DNA from: Comamonadaceae bacterium
GTDB taxonomy: Bacteria; Pseudomonadota; Gammaproteobacteria; Burkholderiales; Burkholderiaceae_C
Reading direction: 5' to 3'
Length of the DNA: 43,823 bases
Assembly: GCA_947373185.1 (NCBI GenBank)
Contig: CANBWP010000020.1
Span: forward strand, 1-43,823
The translations under genes were made by a program, and so were the position numbers. Within the stretch, counting starts at the first letter, position 1. Each line of letters starts with the position of its first letter. The notes below the pieces were generated by a model. The model was not told where the DNA came from and did not search any database. It saw only the letters and a program-made list of their open reading frames with translations. Positions 1 to 8,095 of this stretch are shown here, in pieces.

Positions 1-149
1 AGGCGGCGGCCATTCAGCCGCAACCCGAATTGCACATCCGTTCACATGCCAAAGCCAAGTACGAAGCGGTGGCCTTGGTGATGGCCAGCGCGCAGCGATT
101 GGGCCTGAACAAGTTGGGCATCGTGGGCTCAGAGCAGTTTGTGAATTGA
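1..149 (+). CDS. ExbD/TolR family protein, C-terminal fragment
   Basis: Only the last 48 or so codons lie in the window; the frame is open to the left edge and ends at TGA 147-149. The visible tail has the shape of the periplasmic C-terminal part of ExbD/TolR: ELHIRSHAKAKYEAVALVM followed by an AQRLGLNKLGIV-type strand, comparable with the end of the complete ExbD at 37830-38258. ExbD/TolR proteins couple the proton gradient to outer-membrane transport together with ExbB/TolQ and TonB or TolA. The glucokinase gene starts 19 bases downstream on the same strand. ExbD and TolR cannot be told apart from this fragment. Confidence 0.7.
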   Translation, partial: AAAIQPQPELHIRSHAKAKYEAVALVMASAQRLGLNKLGIVGSEQFVN

Positions 150-168
150 ACCCTTGAAGATTTGATTT

Positions 169-1134
169 GTGACTGATACGTTTCCGCGTTTACTGGGAGA
201 TGTGGGCGGCACCAACGCCCGGTTCGGATGGCACGCCAGCGCGCACACCGGCATCGAACATGTTTTGGTCTTGCCGTGTGCGGCTTATGAGACGCTAGAA
301 GCCGCCATCCGCACTTACCTTGAATTCAAAAACTTGCCCATGCCGCGCGTCGGCGCCTTGGGCATTGCCAATCCCATCAACGGTGATGTGATTCGCATGA
401 CCAATCACCATTGGTCTTTCTCAATTTCTGACATGCAGCGCAGTTTGGGCTTGGCACAACTGAAGGTCATCAATGACTTCACCGCTTTGGCCCTGGCACT
501 GCCTTCCATTCCGCCCGAAAACTTGGTGCAAGTGGGCGGCACGGTGGCGCAAGCCTTCGCGCCCAAAGCACTGATTGGTGCAGGGACAGGTTTGGGCGTT
601 TCGGGCTTGCTTCCAACCGATGCCCATGACCACTGGGTGGCCATTGCAGGTGAAGGAGGTCATGTCACCTTGGCCGCTCAAAACGACACCGAATACCGCG
701 TGATTGAACTCATTCGCCAGCGCTATGGGCATGTGTCTGCCGAGCGCGTGCTGTCGGGTCAAGGTTTGGTGGACTTGTATTTGGCAATGCGGCAGCTTCA
801 AGGACACCCTCCCACGGAGGTGACCAGTGCTGCCGACATTACCCATTTGGCCTTGAAAAACAAAGATCCACTGGCCTTGCAGAGTCTCCAAATGTTTGCA
901 GGATTTTTAGGGTCCGTCTCAGGCGATTTGGCACTCACCTTGGGTGCCTTGGGCGGTGTTTATTTGGGCGGTGGTGTTGTACCGCGGTGGCTCGGCTGGT
1001 TTGAGTCCTCTGTTTTTAGAGAACGTTTTGAAGCCAAGGGCCGGTTTCGCGAGTACCTCCAGGACATTCCGGTTTACGTGATCAATGCGGCCGAATCCCC
1101 TGCTTTATTGGGTGCTTCCAGATCTTTGAACTGA
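169..1134 (+). CDS. glk: Glucokinase (Glk family)
   Basis: Cytosolic ATP:glucose 6-phosphotransferase that feeds glycolysis or the Entner-Doudoroff route. The 321-residue protein has the bacterial Glk hallmarks: an N-terminal phosphate-binding loop LLGDVGGTNARFG, a central GAGTGLGVSGL phosphate/adenosine motif, and GEGGHV just after it. Length matches the family (about 320). It is the Glk family rather than ROK, since the ROK zinc motif is absent. The start is GTG at 169, with a GAAGAT-like ribosome site about 8 bases upstream; no in-frame ATG lies nearby. The esterase gene follows after 9 bases, so the two are probably co-transcribed. Confidence 0.93.
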   Translation: MTDTFPRLLGDVGGTNARFGWHASAHTGIEHVLVLPCAAYETLEAAIRTYLEFKNLPMPRVGALGIANPINGDVIRMTNHHWSFSISDMQRSLGLAQLKVINDFTALALALPSIPPENLVQVGGTVAQAFAPKALIGAGTGLGVSGLLPTDAHDHWVAIAGEGGHVTLAAQNDTEYRVIELIRQRYGHVSAERVLSGQGLVDLYLAMRQLQGHPPTEVTSAADITHLALKNKDPLALQSLQMFAGFLGSVSGDLALTLGALGGVYLGGGVVPRWLGWFESSVFRERFEAKGRFREYLQDIPVYVINAAESPALLGASRSLN

Positions 1135-1143
1135 GCGAGCATC

Positions 1144-2109
1144 ATGCGCAAGGCCCACTCGCTCATCGCACTTTTCACATCTGTTCTCACGCTGTTGACA
1201 AGTGCACTGATCTCCTTAAGTGGCCATGCTCAGCAAAGTGCTCAGGCGTTACCGCAACCTGAAACAGGTCGCATTGAGAGATTGGCCGACTTCCCGTCCC
1301 AGCATGTGGATGCGCGACATGTGGATGTTTGGTTGCCTGACAATTTTGAGTCGCTGAAAGATGCAGGGCAGCGTTTCAATGTGATTTACATGCACGATGG
1401 GCAGATGCTGTTTGATGCAAAAACCACTTGGAACCAACAAGCTTGGCAGGTTGACAAAACCCTCACACGACTGATGCAGTCTGGGCAAATTGGACCCACC
1501 TTGGTGGTATGCGTTTGGAACAATGGCAAGTACCGGCACAGCGAGTACTTTCCTCAAAAGTTTTTGCAACATCTTCTGCCAGGCCCTCGCCAATTGCAGT
1601 TGGAAATGAATTTACAAAACAAACCACAAGCGGATGCCTATCTGCGCTTTTTGGTGGAAGAACTCAAGCCCGTCATCGACCGTCGTTACCCCACCTTGGT
1701 AGAGCCCGCCCACACAGTGGTGATGGGCTCAAGCATGGGCGGCCTCATTTCTGTTTACGCCATGAACGAATACCCGCACGTTTTTGGCGGTGCTGCAGGG
1801 CTCTCAACCCACTGGATCGGTCGCTACGAAGCCAATTCGCACATTCCACTGGCGGCCTATGTTTACCTGCGCGATCACTTGGCACCACCTCAAGGCCACA
1901 AAATTTACCAAGATCACGGCACCACAGAGCTGGATGCGCTGTATGCGCCCTATCAAAACTTTGTCAATCAAATCATTCGGGACAAAGGCTACGTAGAGCA
2001 AGGCGCACAGGCTAATTTCATGACGCGCGTCTTCGAGGGCACTGGCCACAATGAAAATGCATGGGCCGCGCGACTAGAAATTCCTTTGTTATTTTTATTG
2101 GGCAAATGA
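1144..2109 (+). CDS. Secreted alpha/beta-hydrolase esterase (Fes/IroE-like)
   Basis: The 321-residue protein has an N-terminal hydrophobic signal segment (residues about 8-28, ending near SGHAQQ), so it is probably periplasmic. The body has the putative-esterase fold signature: VIYMHDGQMLFD early in the domain, nucleophile elbow GSSMGG, and a C-terminal GTGHNENAW that supplies the histidine and the family's conserved E/W. These are shared with enterochelin-esterase-like and carbohydrate-esterase-like hydrolases. The substrate cannot be read from the sequence; nothing in the neighbourhood suggests siderophore use. It lies 9 bases after glk, so a link to sugar or acyl-sugar hydrolysis is possible but only inferred. 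Confidence 0.8.
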   Translation: MRKAHSLIALFTSVLTLLTSALISLSGHAQQSAQALPQPETGRIERLADFPSQHVDARHVDVWLPDNFESLKDAGQRFNVIYMHDGQMLFDAKTTWNQQAWQVDKTLTRLMQSGQIGPTLVVCVWNNGKYRHSEYFPQKFLQHLLPGPRQLQLEMNLQNKPQADAYLRFLVEELKPVIDRRYPTLVEPAHTVVMGSSMGGLISVYAMNEYPHVFGGAAGLSTHWIGRYEANSHIPLAAYVYLRDHLAPPQGHKIYQDHGTTELDALYAPYQNFVNQIIRDKGYVEQGAQANFMTRVFEGTGHNENAWAARLEIPLLFLLGK

Positions 2110-2167
2110 CCACGGCAAGCAGCCGCTGAACCTGCGCCGATCCAACGCCCCCTGTCAACTGCATGCC

Positions 2168-3367
2168 ATGAACACCACCGAGATTTATTTAATCGCCATG
2201 GGCATCGTGTTTACAGTGCCCTACTTGATTTGGCGCTTAGGAGGCACCGAACATGTCGCGCCTTTGGTCGTCGTCCAAATCATCACGGGCATCCTGTTGG
2301 GGCCAGGTGTGTTGGGGAATTTATTTCCAGCGTATTACCAATTCGTCTTCAACCCTTCGGTGGTTCAGTCCTTGAATGGCGTGGCCTGGTGGGCGGTGAT
2401 GCTGTTTGTTTTCCTAGCGGGCATTGAGCTCGACTTGCGCCAAGCGTGGGCCGCTAAAAAAGAGAGCGCACTGACAGCCGGCTTGGCGTTGTTGGTGCCC
2501 TTGATTTTTGGCGCAGTTGCAGCCAGTTTCATCAATTCGGGACAGATGGGTGCAGGTTGGACAGGGCCCTTGGCCACAGACTGGCAGTTCACCACGGGCG
2601 TGGCCATGTCTTGCGCAGTGACGGCCTTGCCCATCCTCATTTTGCTGATGGAAAAACTAGAGATTTTGCGGCAACCCTTGGGCCAGAGAATTTTGCGTTA
2701 TGCCAGCTTGGATGACATTGCCATTTGGGGCGTGTTGGCTTTGATTCTGATGGACTGGGAGCGCATGGGCAAACAGGTCATTTTCTTGTTGGCCTTTGGC
2801 GTGTTGAGCTGGGTGCTGCGCCGCTTGATGAAAGCCATCCCTGCAGCAGATCGATGGTACGTGGCCTTGATTTGGCTCACTGTGTGTGCTTTGGGCGCCG
2901 ATGGGTCGGGCCTGCATTTCATGGTGGGGGCATTTTTGGCCGGGGTGGTGATGGACGCCGAATGGTTTGATCAAGCACAAATGGACATGCTGCGAAAGCA
3001 TGTGCTCTTGGTCATGATGCCTGTGTTCTTTTTAAGCACGGGGCTGAAGACCAACTGGGCCATCGGCGGCACCTTGGTTTTTGTTGCGGCAGCTTTGTTG
3101 CTGCTGGCTTCTGTCGCTGGTAAGTTGCTAGGGGTTAGATTGGCTGGGCGTATTTTGGGTTGGCCCGCTGGCGAGGCGTCTGTGATTGGATGGCTGCTTC
3201 AAACCAAAGCCTTGATCATGATTATTTTTGCCAACATTTTGCTCGACAAACAAATCATTTCTTCCGCCACCTTCACAGCGCTGCTGCTGATGGCCGTTGC
3301 CAGTACGATGCTCACCACCCCCGTGGTGAGCCCGAAGCTAATGCGAATGAAGAATCAGTCTGCGTAA
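2168..3367 (+). CDS. Cation:proton antiporter, CPA2 (Kef-type) membrane domain
   Basis: A 399-residue, almost entirely hydrophobic protein with about 12 membrane segments and the Na+/H+ exchanger fold. A GVAWWAVMLFVFLAGIELDL stretch corresponds to the conserved TM4 region, and GAFLAGVVM with VLLVMMPVFFLSTGLKTN corresponds to the later core helices seen in KefB/KefC-type exchangers. It ends after the membrane domain, with no TrkA-N/RCK domain, so glutathione- or nucleotide-gated regulation like KefC is not expected. It likely exchanges K+ or Na+ for H+ at the inner membrane. Its 3' end overlaps the convergent Bug receptor gene by 13 bases. Confidence 0.88.
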   Translation: MNTTEIYLIAMGIVFTVPYLIWRLGGTEHVAPLVVVQIITGILLGPGVLGNLFPAYYQFVFNPSVVQSLNGVAWWAVMLFVFLAGIELDLRQAWAAKKESALTAGLALLVPLIFGAVAASFINSGQMGAGWTGPLATDWQFTTGVAMSCAVTALPILILLMEKLEILRQPLGQRILRYASLDDIAIWGVLALILMDWERMGKQVIFLLAFGVLSWVLRRLMKAIPAADRWYVALIWLTVCALGADGSGLHFMVGAFLAGVVMDAEWFDQAQMDMLRKHVLLVMMPVFFLSTGLKTNWAIGGTLVFVAAALLLLASVAGKLLGVRLAGRILGWPAGEASVIGWLLQTKALIMIIFANILLDKQIISSATFTALLLMAVASTMLTTPVVSPKLMRMKNQSA

Positions 3368-4329
3368 ACGCCTGCGGCCTTGATGACAGGGCTCCACTTG
3401 GCAATTTCAGCAGCCACAAATTTCTTGTGCTCTGCAGGTTCGACACGCTTGTCTGTGACCACCACAGCGCCCAAGCCTTCTTGTTTCTTGATGAACTCAG
3501 GATCTTTCAGGGCTGTTTTCAAAGCGGCGTTGAGTTTGGCCAAAACCTCTGGCGGCGTGCCCTTGGGTGCATACAAACCGTGCCAGATGGTGACCTCGAA
3601 ACCTTTGAGGCCAGCCTCTTGCAAGGTGGGCAGGTCTTTCAGCGCCGGTGTGGTCAAGCGCTTGCTGGTGGTGACTGCAAAGGCTTTGACTTTTTTGCCT
3701 TCAATTTGACTGGTGGTGTTGGTGGTTTGGTCGCACATCAAATCGATTTGGCCACCCATCAGGTCAGTCATGGCGGGGGCTGTGCCTTTGTAGGGCACGG
3801 TGGTCATGTCGACTTGCACGGCATTTTGGTAAAGCAAACCACACAGGTGTGAGGCCGAGCCCACGCCAGCATTGCCCAAATTGATTTTGCCTTTGTTGGC
3901 AGTGACCCAGGCAGCCAACTCTTTGAAGTTGTTGGCGGGCAAACTGGGCTTGGCAATCAGGGTCATGGGCACGTCATTGATCATGCCCACGTACTCAAAG
4001 TCGCTTTCGACTTTGAAAGGGATGTTGCGAACCAAGGTGGGCATGGTGGCCATGCCGATGTGATGCAACAGCAAAGTATGGCCATCGGGGGCAGCCTTGG
4101 CCACCTTGTTGGCACCAATGGAGCCACCGGCGCCAGCGGCATTGTCGACCAACAATACTGCGCCGCCCAATGGCGCACGCATGGCTTCTGCCAAATCGCG
4201 AGCAACACGGTCTGTGGGACCACCGGCGGCGAAGGGCACCACAAAGGTGATGGGCTTGGTGCCGGGATAGGTTTGCGCTTGGGCCAACAGTGACAAAGCG
4301 GCGGCAGCGATGACGAGCATGCGTTTCAT
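3355..4329 (-). CDS. Tripartite tricarboxylate transporter (Bug/TctC) receptor
   Basis: A 324-residue periplasmic solute receptor of the Bug/TctC family. It has a signal peptide (MKRMLVIAAAALSLLAQAQ, cleavage expected after AQA), then the family start YPGTKPITFVVPFAAGGPTD with the first ligand-binding loop, a GGSIGANKVAKAAPDGHTLL segment, and the usual late PEVLAKLNAALKTALKDPEF stretch. Start codon ATG at 4329 is backed by AAGGAG 5-6 bases upstream. Family members bind carboxylates (citrate, nicotinate, terephthalate and others) for TctAB permeases. No tctA or tctB is nearby, so it is an orphan receptor. The operon terminator at 4411-4446 separates it from the genes upstream. Confidence 0.93.
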   Translation of the reverse strand: MKRMLVIAAAALSLLAQAQTYPGTKPITFVVPFAAGGPTDRVARDLAEAMRAPLGGAVLLVDNAAGAGGSIGANKVAKAAPDGHTLLLHHIGMATMPTLVRNIPFKVESDFEYVGMINDVPMTLIAKPSLPANNFKELAAWVTANKGKINLGNAGVGSASHLCGLLYQNAVQVDMTTVPYKGTAPAMTDLMGGQIDLMCDQTTNTTSQIEGKKVKAFAVTTSKRLTTPALKDLPTLQEAGLKGFEVTIWHGLYAPKGTPPEVLAKLNAALKTALKDPEFIKKQEGLGAVVVTDKRVEPAEHKKFVAAEIAKWSPVIKAAGVYAD

Positions 4330-4410
4330 CTATAACTCCTTATCTAGAACCTTTAGTGTAGTCGCCACTGGCGGCAATGTGCACCCTCGGAAACACTAAG
4401 ACCTCAAGAG

Positions 4411-4446
4411 AAAAGGTCTTCATTCGTCAATGAATGAAGACCTTTT
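4411..4446 (-). terminator. Terminator hairpin of the ligase/LIV operon
   Basis: Two perfect 15-base arms (4411-4425 and 4432-4446, AAAAGGTCTTCATTC and its complement) flank a 6-base loop. Each outer arm end is an A/T run, so the structure could work in both directions; read on the minus strand the arm ends in TTTT followed by CTCTTG. It lies 55 bases past the stop of the PaaK-like gene and about 80 bases before the Bug receptor start, so it most likely ends the operon starting at 12894. The rest of 4330-4500 holds only the Bug receptor leader. Confidence 0.8.
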
Positions 4447-4500
4447 GAGTCAAATCAACTGAAATGGCATCTGCGTGGCGCTCTGAAGCGTGTGATGAAC

Positions 4501-5769
4501 TCATTGATAACTGCGTGCGTCCTCAATGACTTTGCCGTCATTGGCCAGGGTGCCCGGCGCCACCAACAAAACGTCGCTGCGCAATTTGGTCACGTCGCGA
4601 ATGGCCTCTGCAATTTGGGCTTTGAGCTCGGCATTGCCATTGCCATTGCCCGCTGCTTGTGTTTCAACGTGAAGGGCCATGCTGTCGTTGGCCATTTCGC
4701 CTTGCACCACCAAACGCGCCTTGAGGGCAGCGGGAAAGCGCTTCACCACCTCGGCCACCTGACCTGGATGCACAAACATGCCGCGCACCTTGGTGGTTTG
4801 ATCGGCACGGCCCATCCAGCCTTTGATGCGCTGGTTGGTGCGGCCAGTGGGGCAAGGGCCGCTCAAGATGGCTGACAAATCGCCAGTGCCAAAACGGATC
4901 AAGGGGTAGTCAGGGTTCAAACTCGTGATGACCAATTCCCCCACTTCACCCTCGGGCACGGGGTCACCCGTTCCAGGACGCACGACTTCAAGCAGGACGC
5001 CTTCGTCTACCACCAAGCCTTGGCGGGCGCTGGTTTCGTAGGCGATGAGTCCGAGGTCGGCGGTGGCATAGCATTGATAGGCATTGACACCACGCGCGCT
5101 CATCCAATCGCGCAGGCTGGGCGGAAAGGCTTCGCCTGAGACCAAGGCTTTTGTGACAGAAGGCAAAGCCACACCCATTTCGGCGGCTTTCTCCAAGATG
5201 ATTTTCAAGAAACTGGGCGTGCCGATGTAGCCCGCTGGCTGTAACTCGGCCATGGCTTGGACCTGTTGCTCGGTTTGGCCAATGCCGCCCGGAAAAACAG
5301 TGCAGCCCAATGCATGCGCCCCCGACTCCATCATGGCGCCGGCAGGCGTGAAGTGGTAGCTGAAGCAGTTGTGAATCAGCTCACCTGTGTTGAATCCTGC
5401 TGCCGCAATGGCACGGGCCATGCGCCAATAGTCAGCCCGCGCACCTTCTGGCTCGTAAATGGGACCGGGGCTTGAAAAAACGCGTGGCATCTGTTGGCCA
5501 TAGGTCACAGCGCTGAAGCCCCCAAAAACACTGCCGCCGGCTGCGCGGGCCGCTTTTTGTTTTTCCAGCAACTCGTGCTTTCGAACCACAGGCAACTTGG
5601 CCAATGCCGCGCGTGACGTGATGTCGGCGGCGTTCACGCCCTTCAATGACGCCGCCATTGCTGGAGCGTTCTTTTGTGCATGCGCAATTTGCGCGGGCAA
5701 GGCGGCCAGCAAGGCCGCTTCCCGTTCCGCCGGGGCGCGCGTTTCCAATGCATCCATGTGCGTGATCAT
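4501..5769 (-). CDS. Phenylacetate-CoA ligase-like AMP-forming ligase
   Basis: A 422-residue adenylate-forming enzyme of the PaaK branch, which activates aryl or alkyl acids to acyl-CoA with ATP. Family features are an RKHELLEKQKAA-type N-terminal region, IGTPSFLKIILEKA in the core, FGTGDLSAIL, and IKGWMGRADQTTKVRGMFVH before the C-terminal domain. The usual phosphate-binding loop (SSGTTGKP in PaaK) is replaced by SSPGPIYEPEG, which is unusual. Start ATG 5769 is chosen because AAAGGA lies 5-6 bases upstream; an upstream frame extension to 5865 would run into livF. It is the last gene of the operon, 28 bases after livF. The substrate is unknown, probably an aromatic or branched acid brought in by the ABC transporter. 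Confidence 0.85.
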   Translation of the reverse strand: MITHMDALETRAPAEREAALLAALPAQIAHAQKNAPAMAASLKGVNAADITSRAALAKLPVVRKHELLEKQKAARAAGGSVFGGFSAVTYGQQMPRVFSSPGPIYEPEGARADYWRMARAIAAAGFNTGELIHNCFSYHFTPAGAMMESGAHALGCTVFPGGIGQTEQQVQAMAELQPAGYIGTPSFLKIILEKAAEMGVALPSVTKALVSGEAFPPSLRDWMSARGVNAYQCYATADLGLIAYETSARQGLVVDEGVLLEVVRPGTGDPVPEGEVGELVITSLNPDYPLIRFGTGDLSAILSGPCPTGRTNQRIKGWMGRADQTTKVRGMFVHPGQVAEVVKRFPAALKARLVVQGEMANDSMALHVETQAAGNGNGNAELKAQIAEAIRDVTKLRSDVLLVAPGTLANDGKVIEDARSYQ

Positions 5770-5797
5770 AAAAATCCTTTGATTGTGATTGGCCAAC

Positions 5798-6607
5798 TCA
5801 AGCCAACCAGCGTTTACGGCGTTTGTAGCTCTTGACGTCTTTGAAGCTCTTGCGCTCACCGCCACCCATGCCGAGGTAAAACTCTTTCACGTCTTCGTTG
5901 CTGGCCAAGTCTTGCGCCGCACCGTCCATCACGATGCGGCCGCTTTCCATGATGTAGCCGTAGTCAGAATACTTCAACGCCATGTTGGTGTTTTGCTCCG
6001 CCAACAAGAAGGTCACTTTTTCTTTGGTGTTCAGGTCACGAACGATGTTGAACACCTCTTCCACAATTTGTGGTGCCAAGCCCATGGACGGCTCATCGAG
6101 CAGCACCATGCTGGGATTGGTCATGATGGCGCGGCCAATGGCGCACATTTGCTGCTCGCCACCCGAGGTGTACGCGGCTTGTGAAGTGCGGCGTGTTTTG
6201 AGGCGGGGGAAATAGGTGTAGACCTTGTCCAAGTTGGCTGCAATTTCGCCTTTGTCAGTTCGGGTGTAAGAGCCCGTCATCAAATTTTCTTCGATCGTCA
6301 GGTGCGCAAAACAGTGACGACCTTCCATGACCTGCACCACACCACGCTGAACCAAATCGGCGGGCGATAAATTTTCAATGCGTTCGCCACGCAACTCAAT
6401 CGAGCCTTTGGTCACAGCGCCACGCTCGCCTTGTAGCAAGTTAGAGACAGCACGCAAGGTGGTGGTTTTGCCAGCGCCATTGCCACCCAGCAATGCCACA
6501 ATGCTGCCTTCGGGCACTTGCAATGAAACACCCTTCAACACCAAGATGACATGGTTGTAGATGACTTCAATGCCGTTGACGTTGAGAACAATTTTTTTAG
6601 CGTCCAT
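5798..6607 (-). CDS. livF: LIV-type ABC transporter ATPase LivF
   Basis: A 269-residue ATP-binding subunit of a branched-chain amino acid type (HAAT) importer. Walker A is GGNGAGKTT. The ABC signature sits in TSGGEQQMCAIGRA and Walker B in SMVLLDEPSMGLAP, followed by the H-loop region replaced by LLAEQNTN, which is typical of LivF. An ATG at 6607 with AGGG 5 bases upstream is preferred to an in-frame TTG at 6622. The C-terminus carries a basic tail (KSFKDVKSYKRRKRW), longer than in E. coli LivF. It pairs with LivG at 10169-10951 as the second nucleotide-binding subunit, although four other genes' worth of sequence separates them. Confidence 0.93.
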   Translation of the reverse strand: MDAKKIVLNVNGIEVIYNHVILVLKGVSLQVPEGSIVALLGGNGAGKTTTLRAVSNLLQGERGAVTKGSIELRGERIENLSPADLVQRGVVQVMEGRHCFAHLTIEENLMTGSYTRTDKGEIAANLDKVYTYFPRLKTRRTSQAAYTSGGEQQMCAIGRAIMTNPSMVLLDEPSMGLAPQIVEEVFNIVRDLNTKEKVTFLLAEQNTNMALKYSDYGYIMESGRIVMDGAAQDLASNEDVKEFYLGMGGGERKSFKDVKSYKRRKRWLA

Positions 6608-6669
6608 GATGACCCTGCTCAATGAATTTGATACTCCACCTCAAACCTGCACGCAGGTCTGAAGAAGAG

Positions 6670-6693
6670 GGGCGGCATTTGGACATGCCACCC
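6670..6693 (-). other. Intercistronic hairpin after the binding-protein gene
   Basis: Between the binding-protein stop (6708) and livF lies a 9-base-pair stem (6670-6678 with 6685-6693, one G-U pair in the minus-strand RNA) around a 6-base loop. There is no T run after it. A second short palindrome, ACCTGC-AC-GCAGGT, lies at 6645-6658. Hairpins placed right after a binding-protein gene commonly stabilise the upstream mRNA end and lower expression of the genes after it. That role is inferred here from position only. Confidence 0.5.
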
Positions 6694-6707
6694 GCTCCTG
6701 TGTCAGA

Positions 6708-8030
6708 TCAAGACTGACAGTCCGCAGGGGTGCGGCGTGTCAATTTTTTCTCTGCAGCGTACTTGTCAGCAAATTGCTTCACGAGGGGTTTGATGATGGA
6801 CGTGTCCGCTTCAATCCAGTCCGTCACGTAGTTCCATTTTTTGCCGTCCCATGTGTGCAGACGTGCTGTGCGTGAACCTTCGTGATCGAGGCAAGAAGTG
6901 CTCAGGGGTTTCATGACAGAGTCAAGGCCCAGTTTTTTCAAAGCTTTCTCGTCCATGTTCAGGTTTTCAAGGCCCCAACGAATTTGATCGCCATTCACCA
7001 CTTTGCCTTTGCCGAAACGGTCTTGCGCAGCACGAACACCTTCAACGGCCAAAGCGGCACTCACCAAACCACGGTTGTACAAGGTGCTGTTGACTTCTTC
7101 CAAGGGGCCTGTGCCTTGTTTCTTGTCGTGCACATATTTTTTAATGTCTTCGACCACCTTGCCGCCAGGACCTGTGGCAACCAAGCCTGTGTAGCCTTTG
7201 GCGGCCTCACCCACGTCCTTGACATCGGGCTCAGCAGCAGACCACCACACGCCAAACATTTTTTCACGGGGATAACCGGTTGCCACGGCTTCTTTCAATG
7301 CAGCAGAGTTCATCACACCCCAGCCCCACAACAAGACGTAGTCGGGGCGGGCTTGACGGATTTGCAACCAAGTGGCTTTTTGTTCCACGCCAGGCGCTGT
7401 CACAGGCAACAACTGAAGGTCATAACCTTGTGTCTTGGCGCGCTCTTGCAACAAAGGAATGGGCTCTTTGCCATAGGGGCTGTCGTGGTAGACCAAGGCA
7501 ATTTTCTTGCCCTTCAAGTTGCCGTTTTCTTTTTTGGTCAGGTGCTGCATGATGATGTCTGCGCCAGACCAATAAGTGCCTTGCAAGGGGAAGTTCCACT
7601 TGAACACACCCCCATCGCTGGACTCTGAACGGCCGTAGCCACCAGTGATCAAAGGGTTTTTGTCAGCAGGCGCTTTTTCTGTCAAGGCGAAGGTGATGCC
7701 GGTGGACAAAGGCTGAAAGATACCGCCTTGGGCTTTGCCTTTCAGGCGCTCGTAGCATTCCACGCCGCGGTCTGTGGCGTAGGCTGTGTCGCACTCTTCA
7801 AAGGTGATCTTCACGCCATTGATACCGCCATCACGGGCGTTGATCAATTTCAAATAATCGGCATAGCCATTGGCCCAAGGCACACCATTGGGGGCATACG
7901 CGCCCGTGCGGTAAGGCAATACGGGGAAGAATTGTTCTTTGGCTTGCGCAAAAGCGGCCGTGCTGACCAGCGCGCTGGAAGCCGCTGCAGCCACCACCGA
8001 TGCGGCGAGAACGAGTTGACGAAGCTTCAT
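6708..8030 (-). CDS. LIV-type ABC transporter substrate-binding protein
   Basis: A 440-residue periplasmic binding protein (type I fold, LivJ-like but longer than the ~370-residue LivJ). A signal peptide is visible (MKLRQLVLAAS through STAAFAQ). The mature part begins with KEQFFPVLPYRTGAYAPNG, which resembles the aromatic/aryl-acid class of HAAT receptors rather than true Leu/Ile/Val binders. Start ATG 8030 is supported by AGGAGA 6-7 bases upstream; the frame runs upstream to 8183 but that part overlaps the 3' end of livM. It presumably delivers the ligand to LivHM. The ligand cannot be named from sequence; aromatic acids are a reasonable guess because of the flanking CoA ligases. Confidence 0.9.
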   Translation of the reverse strand: MKLRQLVLAASVVAAAASSALVSTAAFAQAKEQFFPVLPYRTGAYAPNGVPWANGYADYLKLINARDGGINGVKITFEECDTAYATDRGVECYERLKGKAQGGIFQPLSTGITFALTEKAPADKNPLITGGYGRSESSDGGVFKWNFPLQGTYWSGADIIMQHLTKKENGNLKGKKIALVYHDSPYGKEPIPLLQERAKTQGYDLQLLPVTAPGVEQKATWLQIRQARPDYVLLWGWGVMNSAALKEAVATGYPREKMFGVWWSAAEPDVKDVGEAAKGYTGLVATGPGGKVVEDIKKYVHDKKQGTGPLEEVNSTLYNRGLVSAALAVEGVRAAQDRFGKGKVVNGDQIRWGLENLNMDEKALKKLGLDSVMKPLSTSCLDHEGSRTARLHTWDGKKWNYVTDWIEADTSIIKPLVKQFADKYAAEKKLTRRTPADCQS

Positions 8031-8095
8031 GGTTTTGTCTCCTGTTGAAAATTTAAAGTTAGCGGTGAAAAAAACGAAACGTTGCCACTGTGGCA

